Assembly (NCBI GenBank): GCA_035571275.1
Contig: DATMKQ010000379.1
Span: forward strand, 1-26,469
Origin: Trebonia sp035571275
GTDB lineage: Bacteria > Actinomycetota > Actinomycetes > Streptosporangiales > Streptosporangiaceae
DNA length: 26,469 nt
Reading direction: 5' to 3'
In this document: piece after piece, positions 15,173-22,760 of the stretch
Numbering within the stretch: position 1 is the first letter of the stretch
Layout: each line of letters opens with the position of its first letter
Made by a program: the position numbers and the translations under genes
The notes under the pieces: model-generated
Seen by the model: only the letters and a program-made list of their open reading frames with translations
What the model was told of the DNA's origin: nothing
Database searches by the model: none

Positions 15173-15393
15173 GGGGTCAACCGGTACTCTCCCGCCCCAG
15201 CCTCGAGCAACGCGTCCTCGACCGACTCGGCGGAAAGCGGCGCGTCGCTGGTGACGGTCACCGCGGAGTGACCGCCCGGCACGAGGGCGACCGCGACATC
15301 GTCAACGCCCCTGATGTATTTCAGCTCACTAGTGACGGCACGAACGCAGTGCTCGCACGTCAGTCCGGTGACAAGGTAGGTCGCCGTCGTCAT
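15169..15393 (-). CDS. copZ: Copper chaperone CopZ (heavy-metal-associated domain)
   Basis: Cytosolic copper carrier of 74 residues, a single HMA domain of beta-alpha-beta-beta-alpha-beta length. The Cu(I) motif is GLTCEHC (Cys13, Cys16), followed by VRAVTSELKYIRGVDDVAVA and EDALLEAGAGEY. It passes Cu(I) to CopA and possibly to CsoR. Its TGA overlaps the copA ATG, so the two are translationally coupled, and it follows csoR by 35 nt. The operon is likely induced by copper through CsoR. Confidence 0.95.
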   Translation of the reverse strand: MTTATYLVTGLTCEHCVRAVTSELKYIRGVDDVAVALVPGGHSAVTVTSDAPLSAESVEDALLEAGAGEYRLTP

Positions 15394-15428
15394 GATCCCT
15401 CTTCGGCTCGCTGGAGTCTGGGCGGACG

Positions 15429-15710
15429 TCAGGACTTCACCAGGCGGGCGATCGCCTGGGACGCCTCGCGCACTTTCGCCTCCGCGACCTCGCCGCCCTC
15501 GGCGGTTGCCTGCGCCACGCAGTGCCCCAGGTGGTCCTCGAGCAACCCCAGAGCCACCGACTGCAGCGCGCTAGTAACGGCGGACACCTGGGTCAGGATG
15601 TCGATGCAGTACTTGTCGTCCTCGATCATCTTCTGCAAGCCGCGCACCTGGCCTTCAATCCGGCGCAGTCGCTTGAGGTAGGTGTCCTTGTCTGGCGTGT
15701 AACCGTGCAT
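15429..15710 (-). CDS. csoR: Copper-sensing transcriptional repressor CsoR
   Basis: All-helical DUF156 repressor of 93 residues. The signature RLRRIEGQVRGLQKMIEDDKY leads into the Cu(I) ligands Cys35 (KYCIDIL), His60 and Cys64 (EDHLGHC), matching Cys36/His61/Cys65 of the M. tuberculosis protein. The set of ligands indicates copper rather than nickel (RcnR) or formaldehyde (FrmR) sensing. GGAGG precedes the ATG by 6-7 nt. Apo-CsoR binds DNA and Cu(I) releases it. A matching operator lies 34 nt upstream, so the gene represses its own operon with copZ and copA. Confidence 0.96.
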   Translation of the reverse strand: MHGYTPDKDTYLKRLRRIEGQVRGLQKMIEDDKYCIDILTQVSAVTSALQSVALGLLEDHLGHCVAQATAEGGEVAEAKVREASQAIARLVKS

Positions 15711-15743
15711 GCTGGCCTCCGTCCGCCCTCAGACCAACATACC

Positions 15744-15760
15744 ATACCCCGGCAGGGTAT
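15744..15760. promoter_or_regulatory. CsoR operator
   Basis: ATACCC and GGGTAT form an inverted repeat around CGGCA, the G-tract pseudo-palindrome form known for CsoR sites. It lies 34 nt upstream of the csoR start codon, over the likely promoter, and is the only such site in the operon. Confidence 0.8.
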
Positions 15761-15816
15761 AGGCGGACTGGGTGGTCGGCGGCGGTCGGCGACCGTCAGC
15801 GGTTTCCGGCGATTCC

Positions 15817-16320
15817 TCAGCGGCTCCTGGTGAGCCTTCTGCGGTAGGCGAGGCCGCCGATTCCGGCCAGCATCGCGGCGCCACCGAGTCCGAACAGCAT
15901 GCCGTCCTGCAGTCCCGCCGTGCCGCCGCCCCCGGTGGCCGGCGCGCCGGCCGGGACCCGGGTGTCGGCGGGGACCGGGGTGTGGCTGGGATGAGCGGAT
16001 GCGGTCGTGGCTCTCGTTGATGCCGACGCCCGGTCCGCCGTGGGCGGTGCCTTCGCGGTCGACGTGGCCGGGGCACTTCCTGTCGAGGCTGACGAGGAGG
16101 CCTTCGCACGCTGCCGGACGGTCGCCGCCGGCGAGGCACTTGTTGTGCTGGTATGCGTTCTCGTCGATGTGGGCGGCGTGTAAATCGCCGGAGCGGTCTT
16201 ACCAGGGGAACCCGTACACGCGCAGATCAGCACCGAAGCGAGGATTGCCAAGGTAGCGCTCTGTATGGCGGTGAGCCTCGCACTCGCCGCCGTTCCCGGG
16301 GTGATTATGCGCACCTTCAT
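15817..16320 (-). CDS. Thr/Ser/Ala-rich exported surface protein, candidate sortase substrate
   Basis: Protein of 167 residues. ATG 16320 is preceded by AAGGTGG. The N-terminal signal ends in ASVLICAC, where the Cys could also serve as a lipobox. About 90 residues of low-complexity Thr/Ser/Ala/Pro follow, like an extended wall stalk. The C-terminus has the layout of a sorting signal: APATGGGGTAG in place of LPxTG, a hydrophobic helix (MLFGLGGAAMLAGIGGLAY) and the basic tail RRRLTRSR. No folded domain is evident. It is divergent from a sortase gene 138 nt away, which suggests enzyme and substrate. The motif is non-canonical, so anchoring is inferred from the tail layout and the neighbour. Confidence 0.75.
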   Translation of the reverse strand: MKVRIITPGTAASARLTAIQSATLAILASVLICACTGSPGKTAPAIYTPPTSTRTHTSTTSASPAATVRQRAKASSSASTGSAPATSTAKAPPTADRASASTRATTASAHPSHTPVPADTRVPAGAPATGGGGTAGLQDGMLFGLGGAAMLAGIGGLAYRRRLTRSR

Positions 16321-16458
16321 GAAGCCACCTTATATGCGCGCCGCCCGGCCATATAGGTAAGCCTTCGGACGGTACCGGCGAGCAATGGCATGTTTTCCGT
16401 TTGAACATTAGGCTACGCGAGTAGGACCCTGCGCGGAAGATAGCGGGAAGGGATGGCC

Positions 16459-17190
16459 GTGGGGGACGCACCGTGGCGGCGCATAGCCGGATTTCGTGTC
16501 GTCGTGTCCTGGCCGGACAACGGTTATGCCGCCCCGCCCCAACCGCCCCCTGGCTGGTTCCGGGCCCGTCTCGCGGGCATCGCCGGCGTCTTGCTGCTCG
16601 TCGGCGGCGCCATCACCGTAGGCATCGCGGCACTCTCGCAGCACCACGCGCCGCAGCCAAGCGCCGCCGCGGCCGGCGCCATAGGACCGTCTGCCGCCAA
16701 GGGACCGTCGGTGCGCCGTTCTGTTCCTATGTCGGTCGACATCCCCGCGATCGGCGTGCGCTCGGAACTTCTGCGCCTTGGCCTGAACGCGGACGGAACC
16801 ATCCAGGTGCCGCCGCTGGCCACCAGCGCGGACGAGGCCGCCTGGTACAGGTACTCGCCGACACCCGGCCAGATCGGGGCCTCGGTCATCGAGGGACACG
16901 TCGACAGTTATCGCGGGCCCGCCGTGTTCTTCCGGTTGGGGGCACTGCGCCCGGGAGATGTTATCGACGTGACGCTGGCCGACGGAGTCACGGCCATTTT
17001 CCGGGTGACCGGCGTACGCGACTACGCCAAGGTCAAATTCCCGACCAGAATCATTTACGGTCCGACCGATTACGCGGCACTGCGGCTGATAACCTGCGGC
17101 GGCACATTCGACCCGGCCACTGGCCATTACCTTAGTTCGACGGTTGTATTCGCGTCGCTCACCTCATACCGGGAGCCAGCGAGCGACTGA
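16459..17190 (+). CDS. Class F-like sortase
   Basis: Membrane-anchored transpeptidase of about 243 residues that would attach surface proteins to the envelope. An N-terminal Pro-rich cytoplasmic segment is followed by one membrane helix (LAGIAGVLLLVGGAITVGIA), a linker and the sortase barrel. Catalytic His147 is in IEGHVDSYRGPAVFF and Cys213 in LITCGGTFDPATGHY. The expected catalytic Arg on the strand after the Cys is not evident: the strand reads HYLSSTVVFASL. I chose GTG 16459, which has GGGAAGGG 6 nt upstream; ATG 16453 abuts that sequence. The 3' end overlaps the convergent MFS gene by 64 nt. The divergent neighbour is its likely substrate. Confidence 0.88.
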   Translation: MGDAPWRRIAGFRVVVSWPDNGYAAPPQPPPGWFRARLAGIAGVLLLVGGAITVGIAALSQHHAPQPSAAAAGAIGPSAAKGPSVRRSVPMSVDIPAIGVRSELLRLGLNADGTIQVPPLATSADEAAWYRYSPTPGQIGASVIEGHVDSYRGPAVFFRLGALRPGDVIDVTLADGVTAIFRVTGVRDYAKVKFPTRIIYGPTDYAALRLITCGGTFDPATGHYLSSTVVFASLTSYREPASD

Positions 17191-18485
17191 CCGGCCGCGC
17201 GGCGGGCAGCGATCCTGCGGTCGATGCGGGTGAGGGCGGGCAGCGCCAGCAGGCCACAGACCAGGGTGGCCAGGCCACCGACGACGAGCGACCAGCGCGC
17301 ACCCGCGTCCTGGCCGATCCAGCCGACGATGGATCCCCCGATCGGCGTCGAGCCCAGCCAGGCCAGCCCCCACAGCGCCATCACGCGGCCGCGCATCGTC
17401 GGCGTGGCGGCAAGCTGCAGCGTTGTCTTGGCCATCGAGTTGAACGTGATGCTGCCGTACCCGACAAAGACCAGCGCGGCCAGCTCGAGCGGCATTGTCG
17501 GCGCCATCGCCGCCAGCAAGATGGCCGCACCCCAGCCGATCGCGGCGACACACAGCGCGCGGGCCCGCGGGCGCGCTCTCGCCGCCGATACCAGGCCGCC
17601 GACCACGGCGCCCGCGCCCATCACCGACGCCATCACGCCGTAGGCCGCCGCCCCGCCGCCGAACACCTTGCTCGCCATCAGCGGCAGCGACACCTGGAAC
17701 TCCCAGGCCAGCGTGCCGATAACCGCGATCATGATGAGCGGGATGAGCAGCTCGGGCGTGCCGCGAACGTACCGCAGCCCCTGCCGGATCTGCCCGCGCT
17801 CCCTGGCCACCCGGCGGGCCGGGAACAGCCCGGCCGTGCTCATCGCGGCGAGCGAAGCGACCACGGCGAGGTAGGACACGGCGTTGAACGCGAAGCACAG
17901 CGCCAGTCCCAGCACCGCGGCCAGCACGCCGCCGAGTGCGGCGCCAAGCACCCGGGCCATGTTCATCGACACCGAATTGAGCGTCACGGCGTTCGCCAGG
18001 TCTTCCGGCGGGACCATCTCTGAGATAAAGATCTGGCGGGCCGGGTTGTCGAAAACGTTCACAAACCCCAGCGCGATCGCGAGCAGGTAGACCGTCCACA
18101 GCCGCATATCGTGGATCGCTGTCAGCACGGCGAACGCCCCGGCCAGCAAGCCGGCGAGCGACTGGGTGACGAATAGGATCCGCCGCTTGTCGGCGCGATC
18201 CGCGAACACGCCTCCGAGGGGGCCGAACAACAAGACCGGTAGGAACCGGGCCGCCGTGGTGAGCCCGAGCTGCGTTCCGCTGTGGGTGAGGTCGAGCACC
18301 AGGAAGGACTGGGCCACGGTCTGCATCCAGGTCCCGGCCATCGACACGAGCTGACCGCCGAAGAACAGACGGTAGTTGCGGTGCCGCAGTGACGCGGCGA
18401 TCCGGCGGGGCTCAAAGCTCGCGGCGCGGCGCGGTCCCTCGGTGGGTACGGCGTCGCTGGCCGGGTCTTCCTCGGTGACTGTCAC
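17127..18485 (-). CDS. MFS exporter (EntS/MFS_3-like)
   Basis: Inner-membrane transporter of 452 residues with about 12 predicted helices. After a soluble N-terminus come RHRNYRLFFGGQLVSMAGTW and MQTVAQSFLVL, the typical start of the MFS_3 (EntS/tetracycline-efflux-like) group. GGVFADRADKRRIL is the loop 2-3 motif, and ARQIFISEMVPPEDLANAVT is also characteristic. The substrate is unknown; relatives export siderophores or drugs. The start is GTG 18485; AGGAGG lies 12 nt upstream, longer than usual. Its last 20 residues or so are encoded antisense to the sortase 3' end. A TTAGC/GCTAA palindrome upstream may be a MarR-type operator. Confidence 0.9.
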   Translation of the reverse strand: MTVTEEDPASDAVPTEGPRRAASFEPRRIAASLRHRNYRLFFGGQLVSMAGTWMQTVAQSFLVLDLTHSGTQLGLTTAARFLPVLLFGPLGGVFADRADKRRILFVTQSLAGLLAGAFAVLTAIHDMRLWTVYLLAIALGFVNVFDNPARQIFISEMVPPEDLANAVTLNSVSMNMARVLGAALGGVLAAVLGLALCFAFNAVSYLAVVASLAAMSTAGLFPARRVARERGQIRQGLRYVRGTPELLIPLIMIAVIGTLAWEFQVSLPLMASKVFGGGAAAYGVMASVMGAGAVVGGLVSAARARPRARALCVAAIGWGAAILLAAMAPTMPLELAALVFVGYGSITFNSMAKTTLQLAATPTMRGRVMALWGLAWLGSTPIGGSIVGWIGQDAGARWSLVVGGLATLVCGLLALPALTRIDRRIAARRAAGQSLAGSRYEVSDANTTVELR

Positions 18486-18536
18486 GCCGACGGCGCCCCT
18501 CCTCGGTTCGATCCGTCTCTGTCCTCACCGATAACG

Positions 18537-18549
18537 TTAGCTCTGCTAA
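18537..18549. promoter_or_regulatory. Palindrome upstream of the MFS gene, candidate operator
   Basis: TTAGC and GCTAA flank TCT, 51 nt upstream of the exporter start. Such TTAG/CTAA palindromes are seen with MarR-type repressors of efflux genes. No regulator gene is adjacent, and the arms are only five bases, so this is tentative. Confidence 0.3.
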
Positions 18550-18660
18550 GGATCTTCCGCAAATTGCCAGCAAGCGCCGTGGGGTATTGATACCGAGGGG
18601 TTGGGGACCACGCCTGGCGGAGCAAGCCCGGGAGCGGGGACGGCGAAGGGCGCGACGTAA

Positions 18661-18681
18661 CCGTTGGCCGTTGGCCGTTGG
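18661..18681. repeat. Three tandem copies of a 7-bp unit
   Basis: CCGTTGG is repeated three times without change, just after the 3' end (15 nt) of the esterase gene. The rest of 18486-18695 carries no gene; it holds the MFS promoter region at its left end. Confidence 0.85.
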
Positions 18682-18695
18682 CCGGGAGGAAAGGC

Positions 18696-19565
18696 TTACT
18701 TCGGGTATGGCGCGATGGCGGTCTTGGTGAAGAACGCGTAGATGAGCTCTGCCGCTCCGGGGGTGCTGCCTCTGGTGAACGGGAAGCCGTGGGCGCCCAC
18801 GCTGTAGGCGGCGAACTGGAGGCGGGTGCCCGACGCGCAGTTTTCCCATGTCGTCAGGGTCATGGTGGGAAAGCGCGAAGCAACCTTTCGTTCTGAACAT
18901 TGATCCGCGGCCCGCAGGCGTCCGACCTCAACGGTGGCCGCGGGGGTTTCCCGCCCCTTGTCCCCGGGTTTAAAGGCAACAGCGGGATCGTTGGTCGCGT
19001 CCATTTGCAGGAAGGTCGTCGGATGCGTGACTACGCAGCCCGGCATGGGCATCGCTTTCGCGACGGCTATGCCGTTGAACAGGCCAGGGACGGTACACGC
19101 CATCCGGTAGGCCATCCGGCCGCCGTTGCTGTAGCCGACCAGGAAGATCGGGTGCTGGTGCCCGGGGTCCACGCGCGGGACGAGCGCCTTCAGGAAGGCG
19201 ACGTCGTCGATGTTCTTCGTCGCCGCCTTGCCACAGCAGCCGCCGGCGTTCCACGACTCTTGGTAGCCCTCCGGGTATACGAGTTCTTCCGTGTCGTTGC
19301 TGACGTAGGGCAGGAACCTGTCGCGGTTCACCTCGTCGCTGACGCTGGCGGCGATCCCGGACAGCATGACGATGATCGGGGCCGACTTAGGGAGCGCGGC
19401 GACCGGCCCGATGACCTCCCAGCTCCTGGTCATGCCGTCGACCTGCATCGAATAAGTCGTCGTGTACGTCTTCCGCTCGAGCGCGTTGATGATCTTCGTA
19501 CCGCCCACAGACGCAAGCGCCACCGTGACGACGAACGCGACGGCGAGAATCAGCCTTCGCTTCAT
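18696..19565 (-). CDS. Exported alpha/beta-hydrolase, PHB depolymerase/feruloyl esterase-like (LpqC type)
   Basis: Esterase of 289 residues with an N-terminal signal or anchor (ILAVAFVVTVALASVGGT). The family motif ESWNAGGCCGKAATKNIDDV is at about 103-122. The proposed triad is Ser146 in the elbow GYSNGGRMAY, Asp193 in DATNDPAV and His259 in GAHGFP. The oxyanion segment VMLSGIAASV is unusual for the family, which normally has a His-Gly there. It is the last gene of the six-gene operon, and its ATG overlaps the acyltransferase stop (ATGA). In that context it may cleave or transfer the ester made by the acyltransferase outside the membrane; that role is inference. Confidence 0.87.
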   Translation of the reverse strand: MKRRLILAVAFVVTVALASVGGTKIINALERKTYTTTYSMQVDGMTRSWEVIGPVAALPKSAPIIVMLSGIAASVSDEVNRDRFLPYVSNDTEELVYPEGYQESWNAGGCCGKAATKNIDDVAFLKALVPRVDPGHQHPIFLVGYSNGGRMAYRMACTVPGLFNGIAVAKAMPMPGCVVTHPTTFLQMDATNDPAVAFKPGDKGRETPAATVEVGRLRAADQCSERKVASRFPTMTLTTWENCASGTRLQFAAYSVGAHGFPFTRGSTPGAAELIYAFFTKTAIAPYPK

Positions 19566-20881
19566 GGCTGTGCCTGCGGCTCCTTCTGGCTTCGGGTCGC
19601 GCCCGTCTGACGCTTCCTGGCGGAGTACTCACGCCCGGTGAGCATAAGACTAAGGGGTGTGCGGCGTGCGGCGGAGGCGATCATCCAAGACGCGCCGTAA
19701 ATGAGCGGAACCGCGACACCGAGCAGCACCAGGACCTCCAGGCCAGCGGGCGCGCCCCGGACCGCGGCGAGCACGCCGGTGGTCGACGCGACGGCGAGCA
19801 GGCCCTGCAGCACGAGCGGGTGCGCCAGGTAGATGCCGAACGAGCTCGCCGACCCCGCGGCGAAGAACTTCCGGTTTGGCGCTCCCCTGTCGGCCCACAG
19901 CAGGCCGGCCGCGAGCAGCGCCCAGCCGAACGCGAGCGCCTCGACGACGACGACCGGCTGGAATACGGCGCTGGCGGCCGCGGGAGAAGCGCCGCGGGCG
20001 AGCTGGGCGAAGTACATCCCGAGGCCAACCGCGACGCCCACGCCGACCGAGAGCGCGATGGTCGCGGCGCTCGCGTGTTTGGCGGTGAACGCCCGGAGCT
20101 GGTCAAAGTGCCAGCCGGCGATCGCGCCCCCGACGATGTACAGCACGTAGCTCTCCAGCCAGATGCCCTGCCCCGCGCCGTTCAGCCAGCCGACAAGCGG
20201 CCCGGAGTGCACCGGGTGGTGCTGGATCGCCGCGGTCAGCGCGAGCTGGTACACGCACGCGGCGAGGAACAGCGCGACGTGATGGCCTTCGGTCTTGCGC
20301 AGCACCCAGCGCAGCACCGGGAACAGCAGGTAGACCTGCATGGTGACCAGCAGGAAGTACAGGTGGTAGCGGGCGCCCGCGGTGAGCAGGTCATGCCAGA
20401 AAGCGGTCGCGACGGCGCCGGCCGAGCCGGGCCAGTGGCCGTCGGCGGCGAAGTAGATCGCGCTCCAGGCGACGTAGGCCGGGACGACCAGCCAGTACCT
20501 GCGGCGCCAGAAGGCCAGCCAGCGCACGTTACGCCTGTGACCATAGTTGTAGGTCAGCACCAGGGCCGTCAGCAGGAAGAACAACTCACGGCTCGTGTGG
20601 AAGACGGTGGTGAACGCGCCGAGCACCACGGTGACCTGCCCGCCGCCAAAGGCCAGCGTGTGCACGCTCACCACGAACACCATAATGATCAGGCGTATGA
20701 GGTCGAAGGCGATGACATGCGGGCGGGACTCTTTGGTTAGCTTCGCCTGCTTCGCCAGCGGACTCGGCGAAGCAGGCGCAAGGGTCCCAGACGCCGAGAG
20801 GCCGGGGACGGCAGCAGTGGTCAGTGCCGCCGTCTCCGGGATGGCCGGCGTCGGTCCGGTGTCTGAGAGAGTCGCGCTCAC
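19562..20881 (-). CDS. Membrane acyltransferase, acyltransferase-3 family
   Basis: Multi-span protein of 439 residues with about ten hydrophobic helices. The family start IAFDLIRLIIMVFVVSVHTL carries the conserved Asp, Arg and His. The next segment, TSRELFFLLTALVLTYNYG followed by a WRRRYWLVVPAYVAW strand, is also typical. Members O-acylate sugars, peptidoglycan, glycolipids or secondary metabolites across the membrane. The GTG start overlaps the ligase stop (GTGA), and its own stop overlaps the esterase start. A Pro/Ala-rich soluble N-terminus of about 50 residues precedes the first helix. In this operon it is the candidate enzyme for adding an acyl group to the product. Confidence 0.9.
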   Translation of the reverse strand: MSATLSDTGPTPAIPETAALTTAAVPGLSASGTLAPASPSPLAKQAKLTKESRPHVIAFDLIRLIIMVFVVSVHTLAFGGGQVTVVLGAFTTVFHTSRELFFLLTALVLTYNYGHRRNVRWLAFWRRRYWLVVPAYVAWSAIYFAADGHWPGSAGAVATAFWHDLLTAGARYHLYFLLVTMQVYLLFPVLRWVLRKTEGHHVALFLAACVYQLALTAAIQHHPVHSGPLVGWLNGAGQGIWLESYVLYIVGGAIAGWHFDQLRAFTAKHASAATIALSVGVGVAVGLGMYFAQLARGASPAAASAVFQPVVVVEALAFGWALLAAGLLWADRGAPNRKFFAAGSASSFGIYLAHPLVLQGLLAVASTTGVLAAVRGAPAGLEVLVLLGVAVPLIYGASWMIASAARRTPLSLMLTGREYSARKRQTGATRSQKEPQAQP

Positions 20882-22347
20882 CGCCTGGCCGCCACCAGGT
20901 CTTTCAGACGGTGCCGGGCGATCTTCCCGGTAGATCCGAGCGGCAGCTCAACGACAAGGAAGAACTCCCTCGGCTGTTTGTGCTTCGGCAGATCGGCGGC
21001 GCAGGCTTCGCGCAGCGCCGCCTCGACCTTCTCTTCCGGCCACCCTGCCTGGGGCACGACGTACGCGACCGGGCACTCGCCGAGCACGTCGTCGCCCGCG
21101 CCGACCACGGCGGCCGAATGCACGCCCGGCTGGGCGAGCAGAATCTCCTCGATCTCCCTGGGGTAGATCTTCTCCCCGCCGCGGTTGATCACGTCGTCGG
21201 ACCGGCCGACGAGGAAGAGGTAGCCGTCATCGTCGATGTAGCCGAGGTCGCCGGTGTCCAGCCAGCCCGTGGGGTCGATCGCGCCAGGACGGCCGCCTTC
21301 GGCGTACCGGGTGATCACGCCCGCGCCCCTGATCTGGACCCGTCCCACATAGCCCGCGGGCGCCGGTCCGCCCGGCGCCGCCACGCGGACCTCGGCGCCC
21401 GCGGGCAGGCCCGCGGAACCGGGTTTCCGCAGGCCGTCCAGGGGGTTGGCGGCGATCATGCTGGCCGCCTCGGTCATCCCGTACGTCTCGATGACGGGGA
21501 TGCCGAGCGCGGTCTCGAACCGCTCGAGCGCCGCGAGCGGCAGCGGCGCCGACGCCGACCGCACGAAGCGCACCCGGGCCGGCGCGCTCGCCGGCGGCTC
21601 CATGGCGAGGATCGAGATGATCGCGGGGACGGCGTTGATCCAGGTGATCTCCCTTTCCCTGATCATGTCCCAGAACCCGGCGCGGCTGAACTTGCGGTCG
21701 AGCGCCAGCCTCGCCCCCGCGCGTAGCGTGGCTAGCAGGCCGACCACCTCGGCGTTCACGTGGAACAATGGCAGCGAGCAGTAGCCGCGGTCAGCCTCGG
21801 CGAGCCGGTGCCAGCCGGCCACGGTGTCCGCCACGTGGGCAAGCTGCGCCTCGCGCAGCAAGATCCCTTTCGGCGTACCGGTGGTGCCGCTGGTGCACAG
21901 GAAGATCCCGGCGCTGCGGGCGCTTCTTCCGGGTGCTGGGGTTCCTCCGCTCGCGCCCGCGTCAGGCTCGCCATCGCGCGAGAGTTCCGGCCGCAGCCAG
22001 GGAAGATCCGATGGTAGTCCGAACGAAACGTCGGTGACCGCGGCGGCCGGAAGCGCGACCGCGAGCACGCGGGCGACGTCGGCGGTGGGTGCCCGCGGAT
22101 CCAGCGGAACCGCGACCCGGCCGGCGCCGAGCAGCGCAACCAGCGCCGTGGCGTACTCAACGGGGTCAGAGAGCCGGACCGCGACCCGGGCGCCGGGCGG
22201 TAGCCCGGCGTCTAGCAGGCAGCGCTCCATGGCCAGGACCGCACGTCGCAGGCCGGCGTAGGTGAGGGTGGCGGTCCCGCGCGCGTCCTCGAGATAGACG
22301 CCGGTCCCGTTGCGGGCTGCCGCCCGCTCGATCCAATCGCGTATCAA
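20878..22347 (-). CDS. Acyl-AMP ligase/acyl-CoA synthetase (ANL superfamily)
   Basis: Adenylate-forming enzyme of about 489 residues. ANL motifs are complete: A3 FLCTSGTTGTPKG (about 149-161), A5 ETYGMTEAAS, A7 WLDTGDLGYIDDDGYLFLVG, A8 GRSDDVINRGGEKIYPREIE and A10 LPLGSTGKI with the catalytic Lys about 15 residues from the end. It activates a carboxylic acid with ATP and loads it on CoA or a carrier. I chose the TTG at 22347, 11 nt after the VOC stop, because homology (IRDWIERAA) starts there. Longer frames enter the VOC gene and give an Arg/Gly/Pro-rich leader. Its substrate could be a fatty acid or the sulfonate made by the upstream genes. Confidence 0.9.
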   Translation of the reverse strand: MIRDWIERAAARNGTGVYLEDARGTATLTYAGLRRAVLAMERCLLDAGLPPGARVAVRLSDPVEYATALVALLGAGRVAVPLDPRAPTADVARVLAVALPAAAVTDVSFGLPSDLPWLRPELSRDGEPDAGASGGTPAPGRSARSAGIFLCTSGTTGTPKGILLREAQLAHVADTVAGWHRLAEADRGYCSLPLFHVNAEVVGLLATLRAGARLALDRKFSRAGFWDMIREREITWINAVPAIISILAMEPPASAPARVRFVRSASAPLPLAALERFETALGIPVIETYGMTEAASMIAANPLDGLRKPGSAGLPAGAEVRVAAPGGPAPAGYVGRVQIRGAGVITRYAEGGRPGAIDPTGWLDTGDLGYIDDDGYLFLVGRSDDVINRGGEKIYPREIEEILLAQPGVHSAAVVGAGDDVLGECPVAYVVPQAGWPEEKVEAALREACAADLPKHKQPREFFLVVELPLGSTGKIARHRLKDLVAARR

Positions 22348-22358
22348 CGTCAGTCCGT

Positions 22359-22760
22359 TCAGTACATCATGCGGGGGTCGACGTAGTGCTTGAACTCCAG
22401 GAGGTTCCCCGACGGGTCCACCAGCACGAAGGTCTGGTGCTCCTCCACGAGTCCCTCGAACCGTTTGCTGACGTCCAGGTAGAAGGGGATCTTCCTGAGC
22501 GTTGCGCACGCGTACAGCGCCTCGAAGTCGGTCGCTTCACGGAACGTCACGCCAAAGTGCCGGGGGTACAGGCTTTCCGGCACGGCAGGCTCGCCCCCGG
22601 TCAGGTGACACACTAGCTGATCTCCAAAGAAATCGACGGTGATTCTGTCGTTGTAGCGGCGGGCGAGCTTGCAGCCCAGCTGCGTGACGTAGAACTCCTG
22701 CGCCTCGTCGAGGTCATGCACAGGAATCGCGAGGTGGAAGACGTCGTGGGTGGTCCGCAT
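22359..22760 (-). CDS. VOC-fold metalloprotein (glyoxalase/dioxygenase-like)
   Basis: Protein of 133 residues with paired beta-alpha-beta-beta-beta modules. It begins DVFHLAIPVHDLDEAQEFYV and ends FVLVDPSGNLLEFKHYVDP. The likely metal ligands are His9, His68 (YPRHFGVTF) and Glu122 (NLLEFK). VOC members include glyoxalases, epimerases, dioxygenases and resistance proteins, and no narrower call is justified. Small VOC proteins of this exact form are widespread without a known role. The ATG shares one base with the synthase stop (TGATG). In the operon it could isomerise, oxidise or open the product of the ComA-like enzyme. Confidence 0.9.
   Translation of the reverse strand: MRTTHDVFHLAIPVHDLDEAQEFYVTQLGCKLARRYNDRITVDFFGDQLVCHLTGGEPAVPESLYPRHFGVTFREATDFEALYACATLRKIPFYLDVSKRFEGLVEEHQTFVLVDPSGNLLEFKHYVDPRMMY

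Noticed and set aside
18696..19565. Reading the esterase as a true polyhydroxybutyrate depolymerase
   Set aside because: There are no PHB synthase, phasin or related genes nearby, and the operon context points to a different ester.
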